Origin: a virus
DNA length: 64,000 bases
Strand: one strand, 5' to 3'
IMG/VR virus record: IMGVR_UViG_3300036781_000418
Span: 124,001 to 188,000 of that record
This document shows, one piece after another, positions 49,467-58,194 of this stretch (its first letter is position 1; every line of letters begins with the position of its first letter). Both the position numbers and the translations under genes were made by a program. The notes beneath the pieces are model-generated. The model saw only the letters and a program-made list of their open reading frames with translations. It ran no database searches and was not told where the DNA came from.

Positions 49467-49826
49467 ATGACCGAAGATGAGCTGATCACTGAGGTGAAGC
49501 GCCTGGCCTACGAGCTCCATGTGGTGACCATGGCCCGTGGCAAACTGTACCGGCGCGCCAAAGACTCGTTTGCGCCTGGTGAGGCCAAGCAGATTATCAA
49601 CAAGGTCTGGACTGAGACCTTGAACAACTTCCAGAAGGAAAACAGGCCTGGCTACTTGGTGATCAACGATCCGTCCCTGACGCGGATGATGCCTGAACCG
49701 ACACCTGAGCCGCCAGTCCCCGAGCCAGTGGTTGAGCCAGAACCAGCCGCGCTTGAAGCGCCAACCGAACAACCAGCTGAAGCACCAGTTGAGGAGTCCA
49801 AAGATGACGACCGAAGCAGTCCATGA
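49467..49826 (+). CDS. Protein with Pro/Glu-rich tail, unknown
   Basis: 119 residues starting MTEDELITEV. A helical, basic N-terminal domain is followed by a long Pro/Glu/Ala-rich tail (PEPTPEPPVPEPVVEPEP). Overlaps the next gene by 23 nt. Confidence 0.55.
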   Translation: MTEDELITEVKRLAYELHVVTMARGKLYRRAKDSFAPGEAKQIINKVWTETLNNFQKENRPGYLVINDPSLTRMMPEPTPEPPVPEPVVEPEPAALEAPTEQPAEAPVEESKDDDRSSP

Positions 49827-50715
49827 TTTTCTGCACTGCGGAATTGACCGCGATGTTTTGAAGGCGCGATGTGACCTAGTCGACCAGCTCATCAACTTCG
49901 TCGACCGTGCTGAGTGCCTGTGGGAACACAGCGGTCAGCGGGGCGGTGGCCAGCAGCGCGTAGCCGAACTTGGAACGTACAAGGACGTCTGTGAAGGCGC
50001 CATGTTCAAGAAGGTTCGACTGCACCAACACCAGCCGGCGCTCATCAAGCACCTGGCTAACGTGAACTCCGTGTTGCACACTCACGAGTTCCTGCGGACA
50101 ACTTGGCGGCGCAACGCCTACTTCCTGTGCCACGAAGACGAGAAGATGGGCAGTCCACCGCTGAACATTCCAGTTGAAGAGCTGAAGCTGTGGGTGTATG
50201 AGTTTGGTCCCGTGCCGTCGCCGAGCTTGAATGCCAACGCGCCGACGGCCGACGTGCTGGGTGCGTTGGGGAACGCCTACCACACGTTCAACGTTTCTCG
50301 ACTTCGAGTTCGTGCGCTGGACGTCATCCGCGACCTGTTGTCAAACGACGACCATTTCAAGTACATTGACGAGTCAATTCGACGCGTTGAGGGTCAAATC
50401 AGGCGAGCGCTCTACGACCAGATGACGGCTCAACTGGTGAACATCAGCATGTTCGGCATGCTGGCTGGTGGAACGCACCTGGCGAAGGCCACACAGTTCC
50501 TCTACAACTTCAACCTGCGGCCACATGGCTCCGTTGGCGTGACGCTCATTCAGTACCTGACGCACGAACATCGTTATCCAGGCTATTGGATGTCTAAGAC
50601 GGAGACTGACCTCCGAGCCGACATCGACAAGCGCTACGCCGCGCGGATCAAGAACTTAAAGGTGGATAAGTTGGCCGACCTTGATGTGCAGCAGGATGGC
50701 GAACGCTCGAGCTGA
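49804..50715 (+). CDS. Helical protein, unknown
   Basis: 303 residues from ATG 49804 with GAGGAG upstream. Mostly helical with many His and Arg. No motif recognised. Its 3' end overlaps a convergent gene by 60 nt. Confidence 0.6.
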   Translation: MTTEAVHDFLHCGIDRDVLKARCDLVDQLINFVDRAECLWEHSGQRGGGQQRVAELGTYKDVCEGAMFKKVRLHQHQPALIKHLANVNSVLHTHEFLRTTWRRNAYFLCHEDEKMGSPPLNIPVEELKLWVYEFGPVPSPSLNANAPTADVLGALGNAYHTFNVSRLRVRALDVIRDLLSNDDHFKYIDESIRRVEGQIRRALYDQMTAQLVNISMFGMLAGGTHLAKATQFLYNFNLRPHGSVGVTLIQYLTHEHRYPGYWMSKTETDLRADIDKRYAARIKNLKVDKLADLDVQQDGERSS

Positions 50716-51060
50716 GTTCTCGGACGCCAGCTCTGGCGTCCGCACCATCATGTCGCCGTACCGTAGCTGAACGATCCAGCCGAGCTGTTCCTTGAACGCG
50801 GTCTCTGGGAAAAAGATCATGGGCTGAACGCCAAGCTTGATCTCAAGCTTGGACAGCTCGTCAAGGCTGTTGATGTAGTTGACCTCGCTGTTCGCGTAGG
50901 ACGACAGCTTCGAGCGGAAGAACTCGTTGATGCGGCCAACCTTGATCACCTGCTCCCATTCACCCATCAGCTCATCACTCATCTGATCGATGAGCTTTGG
51001 GATGTCTTGCGGCGGGGTGGGGGCGCCTGCCTTAGGGAACGCGAAGATCTTAGCTGTCAT
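50656..51060 (-). CDS. Unknown protein, convergent
   Basis: 134 residues, minus strand, start overlapping the metallophosphatase stop. Helical; no domain recognised. 60-nt tail overlap with the plus-strand neighbour. Confidence 0.6.
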   Translation of the reverse strand: MTAKIFAFPKAGAPTPPQDIPKLIDQMSDELMGEWEQVIKVGRINEFFRSKLSSYANSEVNYINSLDELSKLEIKLGVQPMIFFPETAFKEQLGWIVQLRYGDMMVRTPELASENSARAFAILLHIKVGQLIHL

Positions 51061-51869
51061 ACCTCAATTGAAGCCGTTCCGTCGTAGCGGTGGTACTTTA
51101 GATCCACTTCAAAGTGGTAGCCACCTGGGTTGCACAGCACCTGCGTGCGGTACAGCTGTCGGTTGATCGTGTCATGGGTGTGACCGAAGATCCAGTAAGC
51201 GGGCGCGTTGTCGTCCATCATCATCAGACCGCAGTCGGAGGCGAAGCCGCCGTTCATGGAGCTGCCGTGACGCGGGTGGCACAGTGAATGGGACGGCACG
51301 TGGTGGGTCACCACGATCGTCTTGCCGTCGTGCTTCGACGCAAGGGCCAGGCCGATTCGTTCACGGTTTACCTTGTTCATCTCGAACATGTCGCCGGCCG
51401 TGAATAGTTGGGCCGAGTGAACGTCACCGATCGTGATCTCACGGAAGTCCCACATGCCGTTCTGCACTACCAGGGTCTCCAATGGGTTTGAACCGCCGTC
51501 GGCCCAGAGCACGGACATGATGAAACGCACATCGTCGATGTAGACCGTCTTCACGCCCTTGACGACGTACGTGACGTTCGTCAGGGTAGTCCAGGCCGGA
51601 CCCATGATGGCCGCCTCGTACTCGTTCATGTTGTAGCCGTAGAACTCGTGGTTTCCAGCGACCATCAGGACGTGCTTGAAACGCTTCGACAGGACTTCCA
51701 AGACGACCTGCAAGTAGTTGCGCTTGGCGCAGATGTCACCAGCCAGTACCAGGACGGTTGCCTCGTCACCGAGGAGCGTCGGGATGTGGTCCTCAACTAG
51801 GTCGGCGACGGAGCGCTTTTGGCCCACCTTGAACTCAAGGTGGAGGTCGGAGACGTATCGAATCTTCAT
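51057..51869 (-). CDS. Calcineurin-like metallophosphatase
   Basis: 270 residues. Complete motif set: SDLHLEF, VLAGDI, GNHEFYG, THHVPS, FGHTHD. Binds two metals and hydrolyses phosphoester bonds; substrate unknown, possibly nucleotides or RNA ends. ATG 51869 is preferred to an upstream in-frame start because it overlaps the stop of the small gene before it. Late promoter at 52045-52050. Confidence 0.88.
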   Translation of the reverse strand: MKIRYVSDLHLEFKVGQKRSVADLVEDHIPTLLGDEATVLVLAGDICAKRNYLQVVLEVLSKRFKHVLMVAGNHEFYGYNMNEYEAAIMGPAWTTLTNVTYVVKGVKTVYIDDVRFIMSVLWADGGSNPLETLVVQNGMWDFREITIGDVHSAQLFTAGDMFEMNKVNRERIGLALASKHDGKTIVVTHHVPSHSLCHPRHGSSMNGGFASDCGLMMMDDNAPAYWIFGHTHDTINRQLYRTQVLCNPGGYHFEVDLKYHRYDGTASIEV

Positions 51870-52039
51870 GATGCTTTCTTGAGCTCGAGCTGGAGTTCCA
51901 TCCAACACTTAAGCTTCTGCTTTAGTTCTACAACGACACCCGGCTTGCTGAGCGCACCTTGGATCGCCGCGAGCTGGAGCTCGGCGATCAGGGCTTCGCG
52001 TCTCGCCACGTACTGGGCGAACAAGTAGATGTTACTCAT
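51866..52039 (-). CDS. Small coiled-coil protein
   Basis: 57 residues, MSNIYLFAQYVARREALIAE onward, predicted one long helix. Its stop overlaps the metallophosphatase ATG. The late promoter TAAATA ends 5 nt before its ATG, so the mRNA would be leaderless. Confidence 0.55.
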   Translation of the reverse strand: MSNIYLFAQYVARREALIAELQLAAIQGALSKPGVVVELKQKLKCWMELQLELKKAS

Positions 52040-52044
52040 GCGTA

Positions 52045-52051
52045 TATTTAC
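52045..52051 (-). promoter_or_regulatory. Late promoter, GTAAATA, at start codon (minus)
   Basis: Minus-strand GTAAATA with 5 nt before the ATG. By T4 spacing the +1 is the A of the start codon. Confidence 0.5.
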
Positions 52052-52157
52052 CCATTTTGGTGGGTTGTGAGTCCCAAATTGAGGTACATGGGTATGAACC
52101 CAACTTGCTACAATTCAAGCTGTTGTTCCACCAAGTCGTGCTCACGCACACCCACTT

Positions 52158-52433
52158 ATGCAAAAGCGTTTTCAAGATCACACCTCCAGCGTGGCGTTGT
52201 ACGCCGTCCTTAACGAGGACGGGACGTACTTCGCGGGGTTTGACCCACTTAAAGGTGAGGCTGTCAAGGTCGTAGACCCACTGAGAGCCAAGCTGTTCAC
52301 CAACAAGTTCAAAGCGTCTCTTCGTCCAGGGGAGCAGCTGGTGGAGCTGCTCGTCACGCTGTCCTTAGACAACACCCACGTCTCCAAACCCTTCCGCCCA
52401 AAGCGTCGGACCGATCCAACTACAACGGAGTAA
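52158..52433 (+). CDS. Small basic protein, unknown
   Basis: 91 residues. Starts MQKRFQDHTSS; upstream CTACAATT may be its -10 box. No domain recognised. Confidence 0.55.
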   Translation: MQKRFQDHTSSVALYAVLNEDGTYFAGFDPLKGEAVKVVDPLRAKLFTNKFKASLRPGEQLVELLVTLSLDNTHVSKPFRPKRRTDPTTTE

Positions 52434-52436
52434 TCC

Positions 52437-52832
52437 ATGTCAAGATACCGTAACGACAACAGTGCCGGCGTTGCTATCCTCGCGGTGCTGTTTATCATCC
52501 TCGCCTTCTGTGGCGTCGTCGGTGCCATTGGCACCGCGATCTACTTCCAGTTCTCAACGATCATGCATGGGGTGCTGGCCCTAACCAACTGGGTGCCAAC
52601 GATGGGGGTCAAGACCGGAATCTTCGTCGGCACCTGCCTCATCATGTTGTACTTCCGAGCGTTGTACACGTTCGGTGGCATGGCGCTGGGTTGGTTCGTG
52701 TTGGGCATGTCCTGGTGGCAACCGCCGTTGATCTTCTTCCCGTTCATCGCCTTCGCCCTCTTCGGTACGTCGCTTCTCGCGGCCGTCACGCTGCTGGGTT
52801 CGGTGGTCGTTGACTTTTTCGATCGGAGATAA
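52437..52832 (+). CDS. Membrane protein, three to four helices
   Basis: 131 residues with hydrophobic segments at about 10-35, 50-70, 76-95 and 98-125. Starts 3 nt after the previous stop and is followed by RNA ligase after 3 nt. Function unknown. Confidence 0.6.
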   Translation: MSRYRNDNSAGVAILAVLFIILAFCGVVGAIGTAIYFQFSTIMHGVLALTNWVPTMGVKTGIFVGTCLIMLYFRALYTFGGMALGWFVLGMSWWQPPLIFFPFIAFALFGTSLLAAVTLLGSVVVDFFDRR

Positions 52833-52835
52833 TTC

Positions 52836-54173
52836 ATGTCACGTAAGCTAGTTTCAGTCCGCACCATCGACGCGCTGCGCCCGATTCCCGGTGCGGACGC
52901 CATCGAGGTCGCAACCATCGGCGGCTGGGAGCTCGTGGTGAAGCGTGGCGAGTTCGAAGTGGGGGTCCCATGCCTGTACTTCGAGATCGACTCATTCCTA
53001 CCCAAGCACGTTCCGGCCTTCAGCTTCCTAATGACTCGTGGACTGCGCACCTTTGAGGGCGTCGAAGGCCACAAGCTGAAGACGATCCGCCTGCGTGGTC
53101 AGCGTTCGCAAGGCCTGGCCCTGCCGCTTACCATGTTCGCCTTCATGGAGCCGCTGCTCCGCGGTGTCCAAACAACGGACGAGGAGCTGGCCAACTACTG
53201 GCTGCCCGCCGAGAAGATTCCAATGTGGCGGGAGTACTTCTTCGGCATGCACGAGTACGAGGCCGCCCTGGCTCCACAGGACTTTGACTGGGCGCCGATG
53301 TTCGACGTGGTGAAGTGGGAAGTTGAACTGCCCGCCAGCTTGAAGGGTCAGGCCAAGGGCACGTTCCCGTCGTTCATCCGCAAGACGGACCAAGAGCGCT
53401 GCCAGAACATGAAGCAGGAGATCTTCGGTTCCCCTGACGAGACGTACGTGTTTGACGTCTCCACGCTGCCACAGGAGGCGATCGACGCGATGCTCCAGAA
53501 GGGTCACCTCCAAGTGATCAACGGCATCTACCACCGCATCGTGTCGGGGTTGGCTGGCCAAGATCCTGACACCGTGTACGAAGTCACGTTGAAGGTGGAC
53601 GGTTCGTCGTTCACCGCCTACGTCAAGGCCGACGACGATGGCAACGTGGTCACGGGTGTCTGCAGTCGGAACCTTGAGCTGAAGGTGAACGACGAGAACA
53701 AGGACAACGCGTTCGTCAAGATGTTCGTGGAGAGCGGTCTCCAGGCCGCGATGATCGAGATGTACAACAACCCAAACAACCACATTCCGGACGGTCGCCC
53801 ATTCGCGTTTGCGGTGCAGGGTGAGTTGATGGGGCCTGGCATTCAGAGCAACCGTGAAGGCTTCACGGAGAACAAGCTGTTCGTGTTCGACATCTTCGAC
53901 ATCAACCAAGGGTTCTACATGCCGCCGATGTTCCGACACGACGTCGTAGAGGAGCTGCAGAAGTTGGGCGCCAAGCTTGAACACGTGCCGATTCTCGACG
54001 CTTGCGCAAAGCTGTCCGACCTCGGGCTGCACGACATCGCGTCGATCTTGGCCTTCGCCAATGGCCCCAGCATCAACAACCCGGTTCGGGAAGGCGTCGT
54101 CTTCAAGCGCATGGACGGTCAGTTCAGCTTCAAGGCGATCAGCAACCTGTACCTGGAAATGGAGAAGGACTGA
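52836..54173 (+). CDS. RNA ligase, DRB0094/Rnl5-type
   Basis: 445 residues. An N-terminal OB-like domain (IPGADAIEVATIGGWELVV, FEVGVPCLYFEIDSFLP) is typical of the DRB0094 RNA ligase family. The catalytic part has motif I TLKVDGSSF (Lys 253), motif IIIa around FAVQGELMGPG, motif IV EGVVFKR and motif V FSFKAIS. It seals 3'-OH/5'-PO4 RNA ends, probably after healing by the HD-Pnk protein. Its stop shares a base with the next ATG. Confidence 0.85.
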   Translation: MSRKLVSVRTIDALRPIPGADAIEVATIGGWELVVKRGEFEVGVPCLYFEIDSFLPKHVPAFSFLMTRGLRTFEGVEGHKLKTIRLRGQRSQGLALPLTMFAFMEPLLRGVQTTDEELANYWLPAEKIPMWREYFFGMHEYEAALAPQDFDWAPMFDVVKWEVELPASLKGQAKGTFPSFIRKTDQERCQNMKQEIFGSPDETYVFDVSTLPQEAIDAMLQKGHLQVINGIYHRIVSGLAGQDPDTVYEVTLKVDGSSFTAYVKADDDGNVVTGVCSRNLELKVNDENKDNAFVKMFVESGLQAAMIEMYNNPNNHIPDGRPFAFAVQGELMGPGIQSNREGFTENKLFVFDIFDINQGFYMPPMFRHDVVEELQKLGAKLEHVPILDACAKLSDLGLHDIASILAFANGPSINNPVREGVVFKRMDGQFSFKAISNLYLEMEKD

Positions 54174-54313
54174 TGGAACCGAACAAGATGCTCGTTGAGC
54201 TCTTCGGCGGCATTATGGTCAGGCTCGCGATCGTCGCGGCGATCGGTGCCGTGTCCACGTTTGCCTGGATTATCTACGGCCTAGTGCACCTCATCAGGTA
54301 CATCGTGACCTGA
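54173..54313 (+). CDS. Single-helix membrane peptide
   Basis: 46 residues, MEPNKMLVELFGG then one strong hydrophobic helix. Start overlaps the RNA ligase stop (TGATG). Unknown function. Confidence 0.5.
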   Translation: MEPNKMLVELFGGIMVRLAIVAAIGAVSTFAWIIYGLVHLIRYIVT

Positions 54314-54328
54314 ACCTAAAACCATTGG

Positions 54329-54368
54329 TGTACACAGCGGGTGAGGTCGTTAAAATGACCTCACCCGC
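54329..54368 (+). promoter_or_regulatory. Promoter with -10 in loop of 12-bp inverted repeat
   Basis: TGTACA (54329-54334)-N16-TAAAAT (54351-54356). Arms GCGGGTGAGGTC and GACCTCACCCGC flank the -10. It opens the envelope-transport module. Confidence 0.65.
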
Positions 54369-54407
54369 ACATGTATGCGGATGGCGTGTAACTTTGAAGG
54401 GAATTCT

Positions 54408-55061
54408 ATGTGGGACAAACTCAAGGGTTTGGTCATTGAGTCGGATCCGGCCCCCGCCGCGTCCGCACCTCAAGTGGCCGCACCTGGAAAACCGTTGGTG
54501 ACACCAATGGGCAGCACTCCGATCACGTTCACTCCGCCTGGTGTGAACATGGACTTCGTCAACGCGATCAAGAAGGCGATCTTCAGCCGGCCGAGCGCGT
54601 ACCTCACGCTCCTGGAGGCGTCCACGAAGTTGGAGGCCTTCATCGCGGATCCGAACATGCGGATGAAAGCCGCGTGGCAGACTTCGGGTGGTGGTCGCTC
54701 CGCACAGGAAGTCGTGAACGCGGTCACCGCCCACTTGGCGGACGTGGACGGTGAAGAACGCAAGTTCAACGTCGCCGTACAGAACCAGATTCAGACGGCC
54801 GTCGGCACGTTGGTCAACCAAGCCGCCACGCTGCGACAGGACAATGACAACTGCCGCAAGCAGGTCGAACAGCTGACACAGCAGATCACCCAGCTCAACG
54901 ACCGCGTCACGCAACAAGACACGATGGCCTTGCAGCTCGACGGTCAAATCACCGACTCGCGCGCGAAGCTGGATCAGTCCTCCAACGAGTTCAAGGTCGC
55001 CGCACAGGTCGTGCGTGACGAGCTCTCCGCCCACCGCACCACCATCACCTCCACCCTTTAA
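54408..55061 (+). CDS. Coiled-coil protein of the envelope module
   Basis: 217 residues from ATG 54408 (AAGGGA upstream). A Pro/Ala-rich N-terminus precedes a helical domain and a long coiled coil (about 115-215). Soluble. It begins the module and stops 9 nt before the membrane coiled-coil protein, so the two may interact. Function unknown. Confidence 0.6.
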   Translation: MWDKLKGLVIESDPAPAASAPQVAAPGKPLVTPMGSTPITFTPPGVNMDFVNAIKKAIFSRPSAYLTLLEASTKLEAFIADPNMRMKAAWQTSGGGRSAQEVVNAVTAHLADVDGEERKFNVAVQNQIQTAVGTLVNQAATLRQDNDNCRKQVEQLTQQITQLNDRVTQQDTMALQLDGQITDSRAKLDQSSNEFKVAAQVVRDELSAHRTTITSTL

Positions 55062-55070
55062 GGTACCACC

Positions 55071-56090
55071 ATGTCGAATGAACTGACAACGCAACAAGCG
55101 AAGTCCTTCTGGGCTCGCCCAGAAGGCAAGACGGGTATGCTCGCCATCGCGGGCGGTGGCGTCGGCCTCTGGCTCGCCGGCCCCTTCCTCATCGGCCTCT
55201 TCGCGACGGCCATCACCCTCGTCGGCCAGGCGATCACGCTGACGATTCTCGGCGCGATCCTCTTCGCGCTGTGGATGATCTTGTCGAACAAGAAGTTCCA
55301 GACGCTGGTCTCCTACTTCTTCAAGTCCGCGATGCGCTCCCTCACCGGTGTGATCGTGGAGATCGATCCGATCGGCATCATGAAGTCGTACGTCGAGGAC
55401 ATGAAGAAGAAGCGCGACGTCATCTCCGAGGCGCGCGACAAGCTCAACGGCCAGGTGAAGAACCTCGAGCAGAAGATTCGCGACAACGACAGTGGTCGTG
55501 AAAACGCGATGGCCAAGGCGAAGGTTGCACAGGAAAAGGGCATGGGCGCCGCGCTTCAAGTGCAGGCCCGCCAAGCTGGCCGCCTGGAAAAGCTGAACGA
55601 AGGCAGCTTCAAGCCGATGCTCGCCAAGATGAACGCGCACAAGAAGGCGTTGGACAAGTACTACGAGGTCACGGGCATCGTGATCGAGGACTTGCAGAAC
55701 GAAGTTGAGATGCGCGAGATCCAGCGCAAGACCATCTTGGCCTCGTACTCCGCGATGAAGGCGGCTTCCGCGATCATCAACGGCGGCACGAACGAGAAGG
55801 AGCTCTTCGACCAAGCCACTGAGTTCGTCGCGATGGACTACGCCGCGAAGCTGGGTGAGATCGAGTCCTTCATCGAGAACTCGCAAGGCTTCGTCGACGG
55901 CATCGACATCGAGAACGGCGTCTACGAGGCGTCCGCCCTCAAGAACCTCGAGCTGTGGGAAGGTTCCGACTCCATCCTGCTCGGTCATGGCAAAGCGGCG
56001 CTGGTTCAAGCTGACCTGAGCGTCTCGCCGCTGACCACCAAGATCGGCAACGACTCGCTGGACTACGCAACGCTGCTGTCCCGCAAATAA
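55071..56090 (+). CDS. Membrane-anchored coiled-coil protein, PspA-like architecture
   Basis: 339 residues. Two hydrophobic helices (about 22-45 and 48-68), an amphipathic stretch, then a long charged coiled coil (about 105-245) of the PspA/IM30 type (GYVEDM-like start, KLNGQVKNLEQKIRDNDSG). A C-terminal domain follows. PspA proteins protect inner membranes. Unlike PspA it is anchored by helices. Resemblance is architectural; exact family unproven. Confidence 0.5.
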   Translation: MSNELTTQQAKSFWARPEGKTGMLAIAGGGVGLWLAGPFLIGLFATAITLVGQAITLTILGAILFALWMILSNKKFQTLVSYFFKSAMRSLTGVIVEIDPIGIMKSYVEDMKKKRDVISEARDKLNGQVKNLEQKIRDNDSGRENAMAKAKVAQEKGMGAALQVQARQAGRLEKLNEGSFKPMLAKMNAHKKALDKYYEVTGIVIEDLQNEVEMREIQRKTILASYSAMKAASAIINGGTNEKELFDQATEFVAMDYAAKLGEIESFIENSQGFVDGIDIENGVYEASALKNLELWEGSDSILLGHGKAALVQADLSVSPLTTKIGNDSLDYATLLSRK

Positions 56091-56099
56091 GTATGGTCC

Positions 56100-56132
56100 C
56101 TGGCAGCCGCTCCTTGGCTGCCAGCATAGAAT
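56100..56132 (+). promoter_or_regulatory. Hairpin and -10 box before SBP-OmpA gene
   Basis: CTGGCAGCC / GGCTGCCAG (9 bp, loop 7) then TAGAAT at 56127-56132. A transcript start about 55 nt before the ATG at 56192. Confidence 0.5.
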
Positions 56133-56191
56133 GACCTACGCCTCTGAGCGTGTATTAGCGTGTTCAACACTTCAAACCTGAGGGTTTAATC

Positions 56192-57934
56192 ATGGGAAAA
56201 CTGAAGACACTCCCCAAAGCCATCATCGGACTTATCGTCATCGGTGGTGTCGCTTTCGGAGTCAACACCGCCATCAACAAAGGCTACTTCAAGCAGAAAA
56301 CTGAAGTGGCCGTCCAGGTGCCGGACAAGATCGACGGCCTTGGTGGTGGCATCACCTCCACCGCACCGAAACCGACCGCAACCACAGCCATCAACGTGAT
56401 GGCCGCCACAACGGGTGAGACCCTCCGCGTGAAGACCATTCCGTGGAACGGCACGCTTGGCCTGATGCACGCCCAAGCGTCCGGCGCCTTCCGTGCCCAC
56501 AACCTCAACGTGGACATCAAGCGTGAAGACGACTACTCCAAGATGATCGCCGACATGGCGGCCTTCGCGAAGGATCCGACGCAAGGTGTTCACTTCACGG
56601 TGATCATGGGTGACGGCCTGCCGGCCTACATCATCGGCCTGAACGAGGCGCTCAAGCCCTTCGGTCAGCAGGCTGAAATGATCGCGGGTATCGGCTACTC
56701 GCGTGGTGAGGACAAGTGCGTGATCGCGGACGAGGCCAACCCTCGCGGTGCCCTGATCGCCGGCGTCCTTGGTGACGGCGACATCAACATCTGCATCAAG
56801 TACGCCGCGGACAACGCCATCCCGATCAACGCCAACCCGAAGACCTACGACCCCGACGCCATGAACTTCATGGGCACCGGCTCGTTCGTTGAAGCGGACG
56901 AGAAGTTCATCTCCTCGGCCCGCAACAACTACAAGGGTGGTGCGTGTGAAGAGCGCAAGAACACGAAGACCGGTGACAAGCAGACGGTCTGTGTCACGGG
57001 CTCGGCCACCTGGACTCCCGGTGACGTGAAGGACTTCAGCGAGCTGAAGAAGCTTGGCAAGTCGCTTCGTGTGATCGGCTCTACCAAGGAGTACGCATGG
57101 CAGATGCCAGCCGCGATCATCGGCAACAAGACGTGGATGGCCAACAACCGCCCGACGGTCGAAGCCTTCCTCGCCTCCATCCTTGAATCCGGTGAGAAGG
57201 TCCGCGGTGACAACCAAGCGCTGATGGTCGCCTCCGCCGAACAGGCCAAGGTGATCGGTGAGCAGGACGCTAGCTACTGGGCTGAAATGTTCAAGGGCAC
57301 GACGGACGTTAGCCCCAACGGCAAGACGATTCAGCTTGGTGGCTCCACCACCAACGGTCTCTCGGACGCGGCCTTCATGTTCGGCTTGAACGGAGCGGAC
57401 GACCTCTACTCCAAGGTGTACAACGTGTACGGCAAGATCTCGGTGAAGTACTTCCCCGACCTCATGCCCGGCGGTCTCCGCCCATACGGCGACGTCGTAA
57501 ACAAGTCGTTCATCCAAGCGTTGCTCGCCAAGGCCACCAACGTCGCGCAGGTCGACAAGCCGGTTTACTCCAGCACGACGACTGAAACCTTCGCGGCCAA
57601 GTCGTACGCCATCGAGTTCGAAACCGGCAAGGCCACCTTCTCGCCCTCCGCGGTCAAGGTGCTGAACGACCTGTTGGATCAAGCCGCCGTGACGACGCTG
57701 AACGTGCAGATCAACGGCCACACGGACAACACTGGTGATTCTGGCACGAACATCGGGCTGTCCAAGGACCGAGCCGAAGCGGTGAAGAACTTCCTGATGA
57801 AGAACGCACCGTCCACCTTCACGGCCGAACGTGTCCAAACGCGCGGCTACGGTGACACGCAACCGATCGCGGACAACAACACCGTCGCGGGCAAGGCCAA
57901 GAACCGCCGCGTTGAGGTTATCCTCCGCAAGTAA
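56192..57934 (+). CDS. Substrate-binding protein fused to OmpA domain
   Basis: 580 residues. N-terminal uncleaved anchor (LPKAIIGLIVIGGVAFGV), a periplasmic substrate-binding domain of NMT1/phosphate-type (about 75-460, beginning TLRVKTIPWNGTLGLMHAQA), and a C-terminal OmpA-like peptidoglycan-binding domain (about 475-580: INGHTDNTGDSG, LSKDRAEAV, KNRRVEVILRK). So it is tethered to the inner membrane and grips the cell wall. It is the likely partner of the permease and ATPase downstream. The anchor is related to that of the protein at 60246. Rare for a phage. Confidence 0.82.
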   Translation: MGKLKTLPKAIIGLIVIGGVAFGVNTAINKGYFKQKTEVAVQVPDKIDGLGGGITSTAPKPTATTAINVMAATTGETLRVKTIPWNGTLGLMHAQASGAFRAHNLNVDIKREDDYSKMIADMAAFAKDPTQGVHFTVIMGDGLPAYIIGLNEALKPFGQQAEMIAGIGYSRGEDKCVIADEANPRGALIAGVLGDGDINICIKYAADNAIPINANPKTYDPDAMNFMGTGSFVEADEKFISSARNNYKGGACEERKNTKTGDKQTVCVTGSATWTPGDVKDFSELKKLGKSLRVIGSTKEYAWQMPAAIIGNKTWMANNRPTVEAFLASILESGEKVRGDNQALMVASAEQAKVIGEQDASYWAEMFKGTTDVSPNGKTIQLGGSTTNGLSDAAFMFGLNGADDLYSKVYNVYGKISVKYFPDLMPGGLRPYGDVVNKSFIQALLAKATNVAQVDKPVYSSTTTETFAAKSYAIEFETGKATFSPSAVKVLNDLLDQAAVTTLNVQINGHTDNTGDSGTNIGLSKDRAEAVKNFLMKNAPSTFTAERVQTRGYGDTQPIADNNTVAGKAKNRRVEVILRK

Positions 57935-57977
57935 AAGTTACACGCTATGGTCGGGTTCCCTCCCTGACCATCTTTAT

Positions 57978-58007
57978 AGGACGAGTCGAAAGGCTCGTCC
58001 TTTTTTG
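57978..58007 (+). terminator. Strong terminator after SBP-OmpA gene
   Basis: AGGACGAG / CTCGTCCT stem, loop of 8 nt, then TTTTT. A weaker hairpin ATGGTC / GACCAT lies just before. Confidence 0.92.
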
Positions 58008-58136
58008 ACTCGTGAGCACCACCAGACGGCGACCGGTTGCACCCGAATATACGATGCACAGAGCACAACACCGTAGCCGGCCAGTGCCTCAGACGTCGCC
58101 TCGTGTCGCCGAACGACGTACACCTGAATTCACTCG

Positions 58137-58165
58137 TTCACAACGGCTTGGCCGATCGTTATGAT
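58137..58165 (+). promoter_or_regulatory. Sigma70-type promoter before permease
   Basis: TTCACA-N17-TATGAT, the best-spaced classic promoter in the module. Confidence 0.65.
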
Positions 58166-58194
58166 GGTCGAGCGTGTACTAACCGAGATCAACT

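Noticed and set aside
53028-57862. Long minus-strand ORFs opposite the RNA ligase and envelope module (334, 571 and 558 codons)
   Set aside because: They mirror strongly recognisable plus-strand genes. G/C-ending codons leave antisense frames open. Their translations lack motifs and are rich in Arg, Val, Leu and His, as shadow frames are.
57937-57979. Fifth GTTACA-type promoter near the end of the SBP-OmpA gene
   Set aside because: Gap to TTATAG is 31 nt and the site lies within a terminator; not convincing.
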